This document shows positions 8,590-16,700 of a stretch of 64,000 nucleotides of DNA, one piece after another (position 1 is the stretch's first letter; each line of letters begins with the position of its first letter). Both the position numbers and the translations under genes were made by a program. The notes under the pieces are model-generated. The model saw only the letters and a list, made by a program, of their open reading frames with translations, was not told the origin of the DNA and did no database searches. The DNA lies in the NCBI RefSeq assembly GCF_047607445.1, contig NZ_JBLKRT010000012.1, positions 43,379 through 107,378 of the forward strand, written 5' to 3'. Source of the stretch: Crystallibacter sulfonylureivorans_A (GTDB lineage: Bacteria; Actinomycetota; Actinomycetes; Actinomycetales; Micrococcaceae).

Positions 8590-8640
8590 GTGGACTGACC
8601 AACTTTGGGGGTGTCCGACGCTGACTTTGGGGATACCAGG
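8590..8640. other. Possible insertion-sequence end (doubled TGAC-CTTTGGGG motif)
   Basis: TGACCAACTTTGGGG and GCTGACTTTGGGG lie about 25 bases apart between the decayed LGFP gene and the GDPD gene. Short repeated end motifs of this type are found at ends of IS21-like elements, but no transposase frame is present. Low-confidence call. Confidence 0.2.
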
Positions 8641-8775
8641 CTCACCGGGGCACTGCGAAACTGTGCATTATCGAACGCAGCCATTGCCCCCACACAGGGG
8701 TTGCGTTTGGCAGGTGAAGCGGCCCCGTCGGCGCCCAACACGGCGGGGCTGCTTCGTGGGATTTCGCGATCACCT

Positions 8776-8781
8776 TACGAT
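8776..8781 (+). promoter_or_regulatory. Candidate -10 box of a leaderless GDPD promoter
   Basis: TACGAT ends exactly 6 bases before the GTG at 8788. It decides the start: this GTG gives a proper lipoprotein signal peptide, while the longer frame reads through the IS-like debris. Confidence 0.5.
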
Positions 8782-8787
8782 TGGCTG

Positions 8788-9549
8788 GTGAAACGAGTTA
8801 TTCCTCTTCTGAGCGGTTTCATGGTTGCTCTAACCGGATGCTCAGTACCCGAAGGACCCACGATGGTAGCCCACCGCGGCGGTGCTTTGGTCTATCCCGA
8901 ATCATCAGCCGAAGCATTCGAAGCTGTAGCCAAGACCGATTTTCCCATTGAAATGGATCTACGGGCTCTCGAAGACGGGACCCTCGTACCGCTTCACGAT
9001 GCGACCGTCGACAGGACGATGACCGGGATCGCTGGAGAGCCGGAGGATATCAGTATCGCCGAGTGGCGAAGCGCGACAGTTCAGCACCCGGTAGATGGAG
9101 CACACGGCACACCGATTACTTGGGATGAGATCGCTGCCAAGTACGGCCGCGACCACGTGCTCGTACCCGAAATTAAAGACTCGAACATCGATTTAGACAG
9201 TTTTGCCAAGTCCATTCTTGACCGCAAGATCGAAGGCAACGTCATCGCTCAGTCCTTCGACTACACGGTGGCCAAAGATCTGGCTGACGCAGGTTTGAAT
9301 GTCCTTTACTTGCTAAGCCCCGACCAGGAGATTGATCCGCCCGAGGTCGTAAGCGACGGCATTTCCTATGTCGGTCCGAACAAGGACGTAGGCGGAGCCA
9401 GCATCGCTGCGATGAAGGAAGCTGGACTGACCGTCTGGCCGTGGACCGTCAACGATCCCGTGGAGGCAGTCTTGCTGTTGGAGGCTGGCGCTGACGGTGT
9501 CTTCACAGATGATCCGTGGATGCTTGCAGACGCGCTCCGCGTTGAATGA
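8788..9549 (+). CDS. Glycerophosphodiester phosphodiesterase, lipoprotein
   Basis: 253-residue secreted enzyme of the GDPD family (TIM barrel), which cleaves glycerophosphodiesters to glycerol-3-phosphate and an alcohol. Seen: a short signal peptide ending in the lipobox VALTGC, the catalytic AHRGG...PESSAEAF segment, EMDLRALEDGTLVPLHDATV with the metal-binding Glu/Asp and second His, and a PEIK strand. The C-terminus closes the barrel with GADGVFTDDPWML. It should be anchored on the outer membrane face, where it could salvage phosphate from phospholipid or teichoic acid breakdown. An upstream in-frame extension exists but is unlikely. Confidence 0.9.
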   Translation: MKRVIPLLSGFMVALTGCSVPEGPTMVAHRGGALVYPESSAEAFEAVAKTDFPIEMDLRALEDGTLVPLHDATVDRTMTGIAGEPEDISIAEWRSATVQHPVDGAHGTPITWDEIAAKYGRDHVLVPEIKDSNIDLDSFAKSILDRKIEGNVIAQSFDYTVAKDLADAGLNVLYLLSPDQEIDPPEVVSDGISYVGPNKDVGGASIAAMKEAGLTVWPWTVNDPVEAVLLLEAGADGVFTDDPWMLADALRVE

Positions 9550-9567
9550 TCCATGGCCAATATCAGT

Positions 9568-9964
9568 GGGACGGGTTGGCCTATGAGCCGGGTTCTGTCA
9601 CCTGCGGCAGTTGCCCGCCGCCGGGTGGCGATCATCCATCTAGGAGCACCGTTGCCGGTGCCCTCAAGCGGCCTACCCGGACACTCGGGCGAGCAGCCCT
9701 CGAACGTGCCCTGTCTGGCCTTGCTCCGGGTGGGGTTTACCTAGCCGCTCCGGTCGCCCGGCGCGCTGGTGGTCTCTTACACCGCCGTTTCACCCTTACC
9801 AGATCCTGCACAAGGCAGCCCTGGCGGTCTGTTTTCTGTGGCACTAGCCTGCGGGTTTCCCCGAGTGGGCGTTACCCACCACCCTGCTCTGCGGAGCCCG
9901 GACTTTCCTCGGCGGACGCATCTTCGCAGACCCGCCCGACGCGATCGCCCAGCCAACCCGTCCC
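9568..9964 (-). ncRNA. rnpB: RNase P RNA (bacterial type A)
   Basis: About 397 nt on the minus strand. The 5' and 3' ends form a 13-bp P1 helix (GGGACGGGTTGGC / GCCAACCCGTCCC). Inside are the conserved core GAGGAAAGTCCGGGCTCC near the 5' end, the GGTAAGGGTGAAACGG and GTAAGAGACCACC segments mid-molecule, and ACAGAACCCGGCTCATAGG near the 3' end. It is the catalytic RNA that trims 5' leaders from tRNA precursors. No protein frame in this stretch is credible. Confidence 0.96.
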
Positions 9965-10076
9965 GCCTTCAGGATACGGCCTGCTCCCCCGCAGCCCGTA
10001 ATCTGCCCGCTTCTGTCCGTTTGAGAGCATGACGACGGCGGTGCTCCCCTTTTCGTGCGGCGCTGCCGTCCGACGG

Positions 10077-10082
10077 TAGGCT
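10077..10082 (+). promoter_or_regulatory. Candidate -10 box of a leaderless yaaA promoter
   Basis: TAGGCT ends exactly 6 bases before the GTG start of yaaA; no Shine-Dalgarno sequence is seen. Confidence 0.5.
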
Positions 10083-10088
10083 GCTACG

Positions 10089-10853
10089 GTGCTGATTCTG
10101 CTTCCGCCTTCCGAAGGAAAGACCGCTGCCGCCAAGGGACATCCCTTCGATCTGCAGGAACTCCAGTTCCCGGAACTGAACCCGGCGCGTGAGGAAGTAC
10201 TGACGGCGCTCGCCCACATCAGCAACAGTCCGGACGCCCTGGCGCAGCTAGGCGTCGGCGCATCGTTGGCTGCGGAGGTAGAGCGCAACACTCGGCTGCG
10301 CGACGAACCGTCCGCCCCGGCGCACACCGTCTACTCCGGAGTGCTGTACGACGCCCTGGGCTACCGCACCATGACGGCCACGCAGAAACGCAAGGCGGAC
10401 GCCACCGTCGTCGTTATCTCAGCGCTCTGGGGCGCGATCGGCTTTGCGGACAGCATTCCCGCCTACCGCCTGTCCATGTCCGTAGGGCTCCCGGAAACCG
10501 GGAAGCTGGCCTCCTACTGGAAGAAGCGGCTCCCCGTAGCCTTGGATGCGCACGCCGAGGGACATTTGCTGGTGGACTGCCGATCCAGCACCTATGCCGC
10601 GGCCCGGACACCGGAACCGGCCCGCACCGTGGTGGTCAACGTGTTCCAGGAGCGGAACGGCAAGCGCACGGTCGTCTCCCACTTTGCCAAGCACACCCGC
10701 GGCGAACTGGCCCGGCACCTGCTGACCCGCCGCGGCAAGGCTCCGGAGACGCCGGCCGCGCTGTTGAAGGCGGCGCAGGAAGTCTGGCAGGCCGAAATGG
10801 TGGACGGCTACGCGCGCAAGGCGCACGCGCTGAACATTGTTCTAGGCGAGTAG
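10089..10853 (+). CDS. yaaA: YaaA family peroxide-stress protein (UPF0246)
   Basis: 254-residue cytoplasmic protein. The opening MLILLPPSEGKTAA is the family signature, followed by VYSGVLYDALGY and the C-terminal FAKHTRGELARHLL; length is normal for the family. E. coli YaaA lowers free intracellular iron during peroxide stress and binds DNA with a helix-hairpin-helix-like fold; the actinobacterial homologues are poorly studied. The stop codon is followed at once by a cluster of dispersed repeats. Confidence 0.92.
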   Translation: MLILLPPSEGKTAAAKGHPFDLQELQFPELNPAREEVLTALAHISNSPDALAQLGVGASLAAEVERNTRLRDEPSAPAHTVYSGVLYDALGYRTMTATQKRKADATVVVISALWGAIGFADSIPAYRLSMSVGLPETGKLASYWKKRLPVALDAHAEGHLLVDCRSSTYAAARTPEPARTVVVNVFQERNGKRTVVSHFAKHTRGELARHLLTRRGKAPETPAALLKAAQEVWQAEMVDGYARKAHALNIVLGE

Positions 10854-10997
10854 ATCTCCACGCGGGCCTGGCGGCCCTTGGTCGATCACCGGGTCACTTG
10901 CCAAACGGCCCTTGGGCGATTACCGAGGAAGCTGGGCCTGGCGGCCCTTGGTCGATCACCGGATTACTTGCCTGGCGGCCCTTGGTCGATCACCGGG
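10854..10997. repeat. Dispersed hairpin repeat, locus A (about four copies)
   Basis: The first copy (10854-10892) reads ATCTCCACGCG, then the hairpin GGGCC-TGGC-GGCCC, then TTGGTCGATCACCGG. A degenerate copy (10903-10928) and two copies lacking the left flank (10934-10962, 10970-10997) follow in tandem. It starts on the base after the yaaA stop. The same family occurs at 31191-31284, 55219-55440 and 57199-57370. Confidence 0.9.
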
Positions 10998-11084
10998 TTG
11001 GTGCGAGTTTGCCTGACGTTCACCAAGGCCACGTAGTTTCGGTGCGTCCGGGTACTTGAGCATTGATGGAGGCGTTGGGGGCGC

Positions 11085-12881
11085 ATGTCCGAACAAGAGT
11101 TGGATTTTGTCCATGGCGGCGTGCTGGTGCAGTACAAACGGCGTGCGGCGAAGCTGGATCGCCGACACCTGATCGTCATGTTTGCGGGCGTCGGGCGTTT
11201 GGACAGCTACGAGTTCGATGGCAGGGCTTCCAGCGACAGCCAGGCGCACTGGCTCTGGATCAAGGACAAGTTCGACGGACAGCACGTGTACTATCTGTGC
11301 CGGAACATGGACTTTTCCATTGAGCAGGCCGTGCTCGCGTTGATCGATGCCGAGCTGGAGCGGCTAGGGCTGAGCCGGAATGAATGTACCCTGGCTGGCT
11401 TCTCCAAGGGCGGCTTCTCTGCGCTGTATCTAGGCATCAAGTACGGCTTCGGCAATATCCTGGCCAGCGCCCCGCAGGTGTACGTTGGCACGCATACCCG
11501 CGGGAACCGGCCCAAGATTTTCGCGCATCTGACCGGTGGCGGCGGGCAGGCCGAGCTGCAGGAGCTGGACCGGCTGCTGCCCGACGCCGTGGCAGCGGAT
11601 ACCCAGACGGAGAAGAACATCTACCTGTTCAGCTCCCCGCGGGACCAGTTCCACGCGGCGCAGATAGTGCCCGCACTACCGATGTTCGCGAAGTACCCGA
11701 ACTTCAATTACATCGAGACCGATTCGGATCTGGTCAACGAGCACACGGATGTGACCCGCTACAACGTGCCGTTGATCCTGGCCACGCTCTACGCACTGGC
11801 GGAGAACGTTGCGCCGCGTTACGGCACGGTGCGCAATGGCAACCCGATGGAAGCCCAACTGGGCAAGGATGTGCTCGCGCGGCAGCGGGAAGCGGGCACC
11901 GCCGTCGCCAATCTCACCGGTGTGCGACTGGCCGGTGCGGTGTTGTTTCCGGAGGGCGTGGGTTTCCTGCGCGGGTACCCCACCGAACAGTGGGCGGACG
12001 TGGCCAGTTCGCTGGTGCTGGCCGGCGATGGCCGATACGAGTTCGTGCTGGGCGGGAACGAGGACGCAGGCATCTCCTTCCGGTACTTCCAGGAGGCGTA
12101 CTGCAGTTATCGGCTGGCTAGGTTTTCCTCGCGGAAGCATCAGGGCATCGATCTGGCCGGGTTACCTGCCGGAACGTATGAGCTGCGGCTGAAGCTGGCG
12201 GCCGGTGGCCGGGAGGCCGAGCTGCCGCTGACCTCGGGCACACCGCTGAGCACCGAATCCCAGCTGGACGGACGGCTGTACCGCCTCCACTCCCGGCTTT
12301 CCGGGGCGGTGCTGGATGTGCGGCCGGTCCTCGGCACCGCGCCGCAGGAAGCCTACTTCCGGCTGCGCACCGGCTGGGCACGCGGACCGCGCGTGCATCT
12401 GGACGGCGACTTCGCCGTCCGCGGCGTGGAAATCCCCGATAGCAAAGCCGGCCGCTACTACCTGGTGCTGCACGGACCCGCCGGCATCCACGCCTTCACC
12501 CTGGCCGCCGGAGGCTTCCGCGCAGACCCCAACGTCTTCGGCGACGCACTCAGCGACTACTCCGGCGCACACTTCGGCACCCGCAAAGGCACCGGCGTCG
12601 ACGTCTCCCAGCTCCCGCCGGGCACCTACCACGCCTCCATCAGCCTCAGCAGCGCCGGCGGACTCTACACCCTCCCCACCGGCAAAACCGTCCAAATCCG
12701 AACTACCGCAGACGCGGCCGGCAAGCCCACCGCGGGCACCACCGCCACCATGACCGACGCCGCGGCCGGACCGGCAGCATTCCGGCCGGGCGACCTGCAG
12801 CGCGGGATCGTCCGCCTGACCCCCTCGGCGCTCCGGCGGCGGATCAAACGACACATCGAACATCGACTGGCCCGGCGGTAA
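11085..12881 (+). CDS. Alpha/beta-hydrolase-like protein, possible capsule/wall polymer enzyme (paralogue 1)
   Basis: 598-residue protein without signal peptide. The N-terminal ~245 residues look like an alpha/beta hydrolase: a strand RRHLIVMFAG, then a nucleophile elbow LAGFSKGGFSALYLG with Ser in G-x-S-x-G, a later SSPRDQFH that may hold the Asp, and YIETDSDLVNEHTD that may hold the His. This layout recalls Asp2 and XcbB/CpsF-type proteins of polysaccharide synthesis, but that link is from memory of motifs and is weak. Residues ~280-545 are beta-rich and unknown; the end is basic (RRRIKRHIEHRLARR). The next gene is a paralogue. Confidence 0.8.
   Translation: MSEQELDFVHGGVLVQYKRRAAKLDRRHLIVMFAGVGRLDSYEFDGRASSDSQAHWLWIKDKFDGQHVYYLCRNMDFSIEQAVLALIDAELERLGLSRNECTLAGFSKGGFSALYLGIKYGFGNILASAPQVYVGTHTRGNRPKIFAHLTGGGGQAELQELDRLLPDAVAADTQTEKNIYLFSSPRDQFHAAQIVPALPMFAKYPNFNYIETDSDLVNEHTDVTRYNVPLILATLYALAENVAPRYGTVRNGNPMEAQLGKDVLARQREAGTAVANLTGVRLAGAVLFPEGVGFLRGYPTEQWADVASSLVLAGDGRYEFVLGGNEDAGISFRYFQEAYCSYRLARFSSRKHQGIDLAGLPAGTYELRLKLAAGGREAELPLTSGTPLSTESQLDGRLYRLHSRLSGAVLDVRPVLGTAPQEAYFRLRTGWARGPRVHLDGDFAVRGVEIPDSKAGRYYLVLHGPAGIHAFTLAAGGFRADPNVFGDALSDYSGAHFGTRKGTGVDVSQLPPGTYHASISLSSAGGLYTLPTGKTVQIRTTADAAGKPTAGTTATMTDAAAGPAAFRPGDLQRGIVRLTPSALRRRIKRHIEHRLARR
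12171..12709 (+). repeat. Homologous block shared with 14036-14574
   Basis: 539 bp aligned without gaps to the second paralogue at a constant offset of 1865 bp. Bases 12452-12688 (237 bp) show no difference, synonymous sites included, although the 5' halves of the two genes differ widely. Recent gene conversion is the simplest explanation. Confidence 0.9.
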
Positions 12882-12933
12882 CTGGGCCACCCCTTGATTG
12901 GCAGGTGTTTCCCGGGCGTTCATTCGGGCGCAG

Positions 12934-12939
12934 TAGCTT
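12934..12939 (+). promoter_or_regulatory. Candidate -10 box for paralogue 2
   Basis: TAGCTT ends 7 bases before the ATG at 12947. A similar stretch with TAGTTTCG occurs upstream of paralogue 1 (about 11034), suggesting that the promoters are duplicated too. Confidence 0.4.
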
Positions 12940-12946
12940 CGCAGGC

Positions 12947-14710
12947 ATGCCCCAACGCGAACAGGATTTTCTGCACAACGGCGTCCTGGTGGAATACAAG
13001 ACGCGCGAAGCCAAGCAGGACCGGCGCCACCTGATTGTCATGTTCACCGGGCTTCGCCCGCGGGACACCTACGACTTCGACGGTCAGTCTACGCAGGAGA
13101 ACCAGGCCAACTGGCTGTGGATCAAGGACAAGTTCGGGCCCCAGCCTGCCTATACGCTGTGCCGGAACATGGACTTTGCCATCGAGGACGCAGTGATTGC
13201 ACTGATCGACGCGGAGCTGCAGCGGCTGGGCCTGAGCCGGAATGAATGCACGCTGGCGGGAATTTCCAAGGGCGGCTTCCCCGCCCTGTACTACGGGATC
13301 AAGTACAACTTCGGCAACATCATCGCCTGCGCCCCGCAGGTTTACGTCGGCACGCACACCCGGCGGAACCGCCCCAAAACCTTTGCGCACATGACCGGGG
13401 ACGGCGGGGACCGGGAGCAAGAGGTGCTTGACGCGCTGATTCCGGTCGCCGTGGCCGCGGACCAGGGCACGGACAAGAACATCTATCTCTTCAGTTCGCT
13501 GCAGGACCAGTCCCATGCCGCGCAGGCCGGCCGGGCGCTGCCGCTGTTCGCCAAGTATCCGAACTTCAATTACATCGAGACGGACTCGGACCTGGTCTGG
13601 GACCATGCCGGGGAAATCCGCTACAACCTGCCGCTGATGCTCTCCATCATGGCGGCGGTGGCCGACAATACCCCGCCGCGGTTCGGCCGGGTGCGCAACG
13701 GCAACCGGATGCCGTCCCTTCTGCGCAGCGAGGTTCTCTCGCGGCAGCGGCAGGCCGGCGCCGCCGTCGCAAGCCTCACCGGTGTGCGGCTGGCCGGTGC
13801 GGTGTTGTTTCCGGAGGGCGTGGGGTTCATGCGCGGACAGGAGATCAAAAGCCGCTCCTCGCAGGCCGCCGCGCTGGTCCTGTCCGGCCATGAGTTCCGA
13901 CAGGAGCACCAGTTGGTCGGGGCCGGTGATCCGGCGATTCCTTTCAGGTACTACGAGGAAGCAGCCTGCGACTACAAACTGGCGAAATTCACCTCCCCAA
14001 ACAAGCGCGGCATTGATTTGGCCGGGCTGTCTGCCGGAACGTACGAGCTGCGGCTAAAGCTGGCGGCCGGTGGCCGGGAGGCCGAACTGCCGCTGACCTC
14101 GGGCACACCGCTGAGCACCGAATCCCAGCTGGACGGGAGGCTGTACCGCCTCCGCTCCCGAACCGTCGGGGCCGTGCTGGATGTGCGGCCCGTCCTCGGC
14201 ACCGCACCGCAGCAGGCCTACTTCCGGCTGCGCACCAGTTGGGCACGCGGACCGCGCGTGCATCTGGACGGCGACTTCGCCGTCCGCGGCGTGGAAATCC
14301 CCGACAGCAAAGCCGCCCGCTACTACCTGGTGCTGCACGGACCCGCCGGCATCCACGCCTTCACCCTGGCCGCCGGAGGCTTCCGCGCAGACCCCAACGT
14401 CTTCGGCGACGCACTCAGCGACTACTCCGGCGCACACTTCGGCACCCGCAAAGGCACCGGCGTCGACGTCTCCCAGCTCCCGCCGGGCACCTACCACGCC
14501 TCCATCAGCCTCAGCAGCGCCGGCGGACTCTACACCCTCCCCACCGGCAAAACTATCCAAATCCGAACTACCGCGACCGGCACCACCGCCACGATGCACG
14601 ACACTGCTCCCCTGCGGCGCCGAGGCTTAGGGTCGGTACCGCCAAGGGACCTGCCGCGGAAGATCCGACGCAAGATCAAACGGCGATTGTCCCGGCTGGT
14701 CGCGAGCTGA
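12947..14710 (+). CDS. Alpha/beta-hydrolase-like protein, possible capsule/wall polymer enzyme (paralogue 2)
   Basis: 587 residues from ATG 12947, chosen because MPQREQDFLHNGVLVEYKTR aligns with the start of paralogue 1 and a -10-like box precedes it. Same layout: RRHLIVMFTG strand, nucleophile elbow LAGISKGGFPALYYG, YIETDSDLVWDHAG, a central VRLAGAVLFPEGVGFMRG region, and a C-terminal region almost identical to paralogue 1. The basic tail (RKIRRKIKRRLSRLVAS) is kept. Both elbows have Lys-Gly-Gly after Ser, unlike ordinary esterases. Both are probably cytoplasmic. Function is unknown; the SGNH-like gene downstream points to acyl or glycopolymer chemistry. Confidence 0.8.
   Translation: MPQREQDFLHNGVLVEYKTREAKQDRRHLIVMFTGLRPRDTYDFDGQSTQENQANWLWIKDKFGPQPAYTLCRNMDFAIEDAVIALIDAELQRLGLSRNECTLAGISKGGFPALYYGIKYNFGNIIACAPQVYVGTHTRRNRPKTFAHMTGDGGDREQEVLDALIPVAVAADQGTDKNIYLFSSLQDQSHAAQAGRALPLFAKYPNFNYIETDSDLVWDHAGEIRYNLPLMLSIMAAVADNTPPRFGRVRNGNRMPSLLRSEVLSRQRQAGAAVASLTGVRLAGAVLFPEGVGFMRGQEIKSRSSQAAALVLSGHEFRQEHQLVGAGDPAIPFRYYEEAACDYKLAKFTSPNKRGIDLAGLSAGTYELRLKLAAGGREAELPLTSGTPLSTESQLDGRLYRLRSRTVGAVLDVRPVLGTAPQQAYFRLRTSWARGPRVHLDGDFAVRGVEIPDSKAARYYLVLHGPAGIHAFTLAAGGFRADPNVFGDALSDYSGAHFGTRKGTGVDVSQLPPGTYHASISLSSAGGLYTLPTGKTIQIRTTATGTTATMHDTAPLRRRGLGSVPPRDLPRKIRRKIKRRLSRLVAS
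14036..14574 (+). repeat. Homologous block shared with 12171-12709
   Basis: Second member of the gene-converted pair; see 12171-12709 for the extent of identity. Confidence 0.9.
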
Positions 14711-14832
14711 CCAGCATCTTCCGAGCCTTTATCCGATTGGCCCCCAAGGCCTATATTTGGGCATGCGCTCGACGGCACCGTTCATTGTTGAACGGGCATT
14801 GCCACTGCTGACGTCACCGTAGGGGAGGCACC

Positions 14833-15822
14833 GTGTCCTCGATCCAGCATTCCGTCCGGCGCCGGGCCGTACTTGGCCTGATGCTGGCCGCAGTCCCCTG
14901 TGCTGCAGCCGCCGACGTCGCGGGCCAGCCAGCGGTACGCGCCATGGCCCGCCCCGCCCACCCGGGCCTCCGCGGTGCGCCGACGATGGCATGTTGGGGC
15001 TCCTCGACTGCCGAGGGAACGTCCCCGGAGTTGGCACAGCTAGCCTCTGCCTACGGGATGACGTACTTCAATGGGGGCGCCGGCGGTCAGAGCGCGGAAC
15101 AGATCCTCGCCCGGATCGGAGCCCGGCCGGCGCGCGTTGCCGCCGGAGTCATCCCGGCCTCTGGCGCCGCCCTCCTGTCGTCACGGTCGATGAGCGCCGA
15201 GGATGCTGCATCGTTCAGCGCTGCGGGCGACCTGGCGGGCATTCCGGGGAAGCTATCCAAGGCCCATGGCGCACAACCGGGCTACCGCTTCCACCGGCGC
15301 CAGCCCGGCAAGAGTGTGCGGATTCCTGACGGAACCCCGTTTCTCCCCACCGAAGGCAGTGGCTTCCGGGCCGGCATCAGCCACCTGAGCATTGGCAAAA
15401 ACAATCTCACCGGCAAATACCATGCAACGAGCGACCCGGACACCATCGTCGAGTGGACTGACGCAGCTGACAAGTGGCTCTCAGCCGCCGGCGGGCATGT
15501 GCTGGTCTGGGGACATTTCGTCAATACTGGGACACAAGCCTCGGCACCAGTACGACGGCGCATCTACCGTGTCAATGATGCCCTGAGCTCTCGGTACGGT
15601 CCGCGGTACGTGGATCTGGACCGCTTGCTGACACACCGAGGGATCTGGGAGATGGCCGGCGTCCGGCCGACGCCGTCGGACCTGAGAGAACAGGCTGGAG
15701 GCAACAAGCCGCCCAGTCTCTCCAGCAACCGTGCACACCTAAATGCGGTGGGGTACGAGGTCCTGCGGCGGGTCATCGAGGCCAAGCTGACAAACCTGGG
15801 CTGGCTCCCGCCAGCTCGATAA
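14833..15822 (+). CDS. Secreted SGNH-hydrolase-like protein
   Basis: 329 residues. The N-terminus RRRAVLGLMLAAVPCAAAADVAG resembles a Tat-type signal peptide (twin Arg then hydrophobic stretch, AxA-like cleavage). The mature part has CWGSSTAEG in the place of the GDS nucleophile motif, FNGGAGGQSAEQI in the place of block II, WGHFVNTGTQ, and RAHLNAVGYEVL at the end, where the Asp-x-x-His pair is normally found; only His is clear. Such proteins are usually carbohydrate or lipid esterases. The GTG start follows GGGGAGG. It follows the two paralogues on the same strand and may act on the same surface polymer. Confidence 0.75.
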   Translation: MSSIQHSVRRRAVLGLMLAAVPCAAAADVAGQPAVRAMARPAHPGLRGAPTMACWGSSTAEGTSPELAQLASAYGMTYFNGGAGGQSAEQILARIGARPARVAAGVIPASGAALLSSRSMSAEDAASFSAAGDLAGIPGKLSKAHGAQPGYRFHRRQPGKSVRIPDGTPFLPTEGSGFRAGISHLSIGKNNLTGKYHATSDPDTIVEWTDAADKWLSAAGGHVLVWGHFVNTGTQASAPVRRRIYRVNDALSSRYGPRYVDLDRLLTHRGIWEMAGVRPTPSDLREQAGGNKPPSLSSNRAHLNAVGYEVLRRVIEAKLTNLGWLPPAR

Positions 15823-15884
15823 GTACCGCTTCGCTCAACGGCCGACCGAAATGCCGGCTCGCTGCCCGGCTTTCTCCGAGGGGA

Positions 15885-16625
15885 CTAGCTGGCCCACTCC
15901 TGTGAGCGGATGAGGATGCAGCCGGAGTCGGGGCAGAAGACGATGTCGTCCGGGGATGCCTTGCGGATGTCGGCCAGATCGCCGGCGCTGAGCTGCATGC
16001 CCGAACCTTCGGACTTACCGTGGAACAGGCGGGCCGCGCCGATGCCGCGGTGGGCCAGCGTCTTTTCGTAGACGGCCAGCAGGGCGGGTTCGAAGCTGGC
16101 AGCCAGTTCCTTGCGCTCCGCGGACACGGTGCCGCGTTCATTGTCGATCGCCGCGAGTTCATCGTCGCGGGTACGTTCCAGGCCGGACAACTCCTCGCGC
16201 AGCTGGTCGTTGGCCTGCTTGTGTTCGTTTTGGCGGGTCCGGAGCGCTTCAAGGCGCTCCATCACTTCCAGCTCAACGTCTTCGAGGTCGCTGCGGCGCT
16301 TGTTTAGCGAGACCAGCTCATGCTGCAGCGCGGTGAGGTCCTTGGGTGTGCCCGATCCGCTGTTCAGCCGCTTCTGGTCTCGTTCGATCCGCGATTCCAC
16401 GGTCTCCACGTCCGCCTCGGCGCGCTTCAGCTCGCGCTCGGTGTCGGCAATCTCGGTGTTCAGGGCAACCAGCGACGAGTCGGCGGCGGCCAGCTTCTCC
16501 ACCAGTGCGTCGATCTCGGCGTTCTTGGCAGTGGCTGCAGCGCGGCGGCTCAGCTGGGTGAGCTTGCCGTCGAGTGCCTGCAGGTCGAGCAGTCTCAGTT
16601 GCTCGGAAGCCGGTGCCTTCGCCAT
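15885..16625 (-). CDS. Coiled-coil Zn-ribbon family protein (DUF164/C4-type) with only one Cys pair
   Basis: 246 residues: a long coiled coil (about 10-175, rich in Glu/Arg/Leu heptads) and a C-terminal ribbon. In the family (M. tuberculosis Rv2229c, H. pylori HP0958/FlgZ) the ribbon has two Cys pairs. Here the second is present as FCPDSGC, but the first position reads HGKSEGSGMQLS with no Cys. Zinc binding in the usual way is therefore doubtful. It lies 75 bases after the Nif3 gene on the same strand, a pairing known across actinobacteria; the shared role is not established. Confidence 0.88.
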   Translation of the reverse strand: MAKAPASEQLRLLDLQALDGKLTQLSRRAAATAKNAEIDALVEKLAAADSSLVALNTEIADTERELKRAEADVETVESRIERDQKRLNSGSGTPKDLTALQHELVSLNKRRSDLEDVELEVMERLEALRTRQNEHKQANDQLREELSGLERTRDDELAAIDNERGTVSAERKELAASFEPALLAVYEKTLAHRGIGAARLFHGKSEGSGMQLSAGDLADIRKASPDDIVFCPDSGCILIRSQEWAS

Positions 16626-16700
16626 GTACGTCCTTTCAACACGCTGCGGAACCGTTTGCGGTTCAGCCTCGTCCTAGCCTACCGTCCGGACGCGGCGCTG

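Noticed and set aside
9546..10032. Protein frames on both strands over the RNase P RNA
   Set aside because: The stretch folds as RNase P RNA with all conserved segments; the frames have no start signals.
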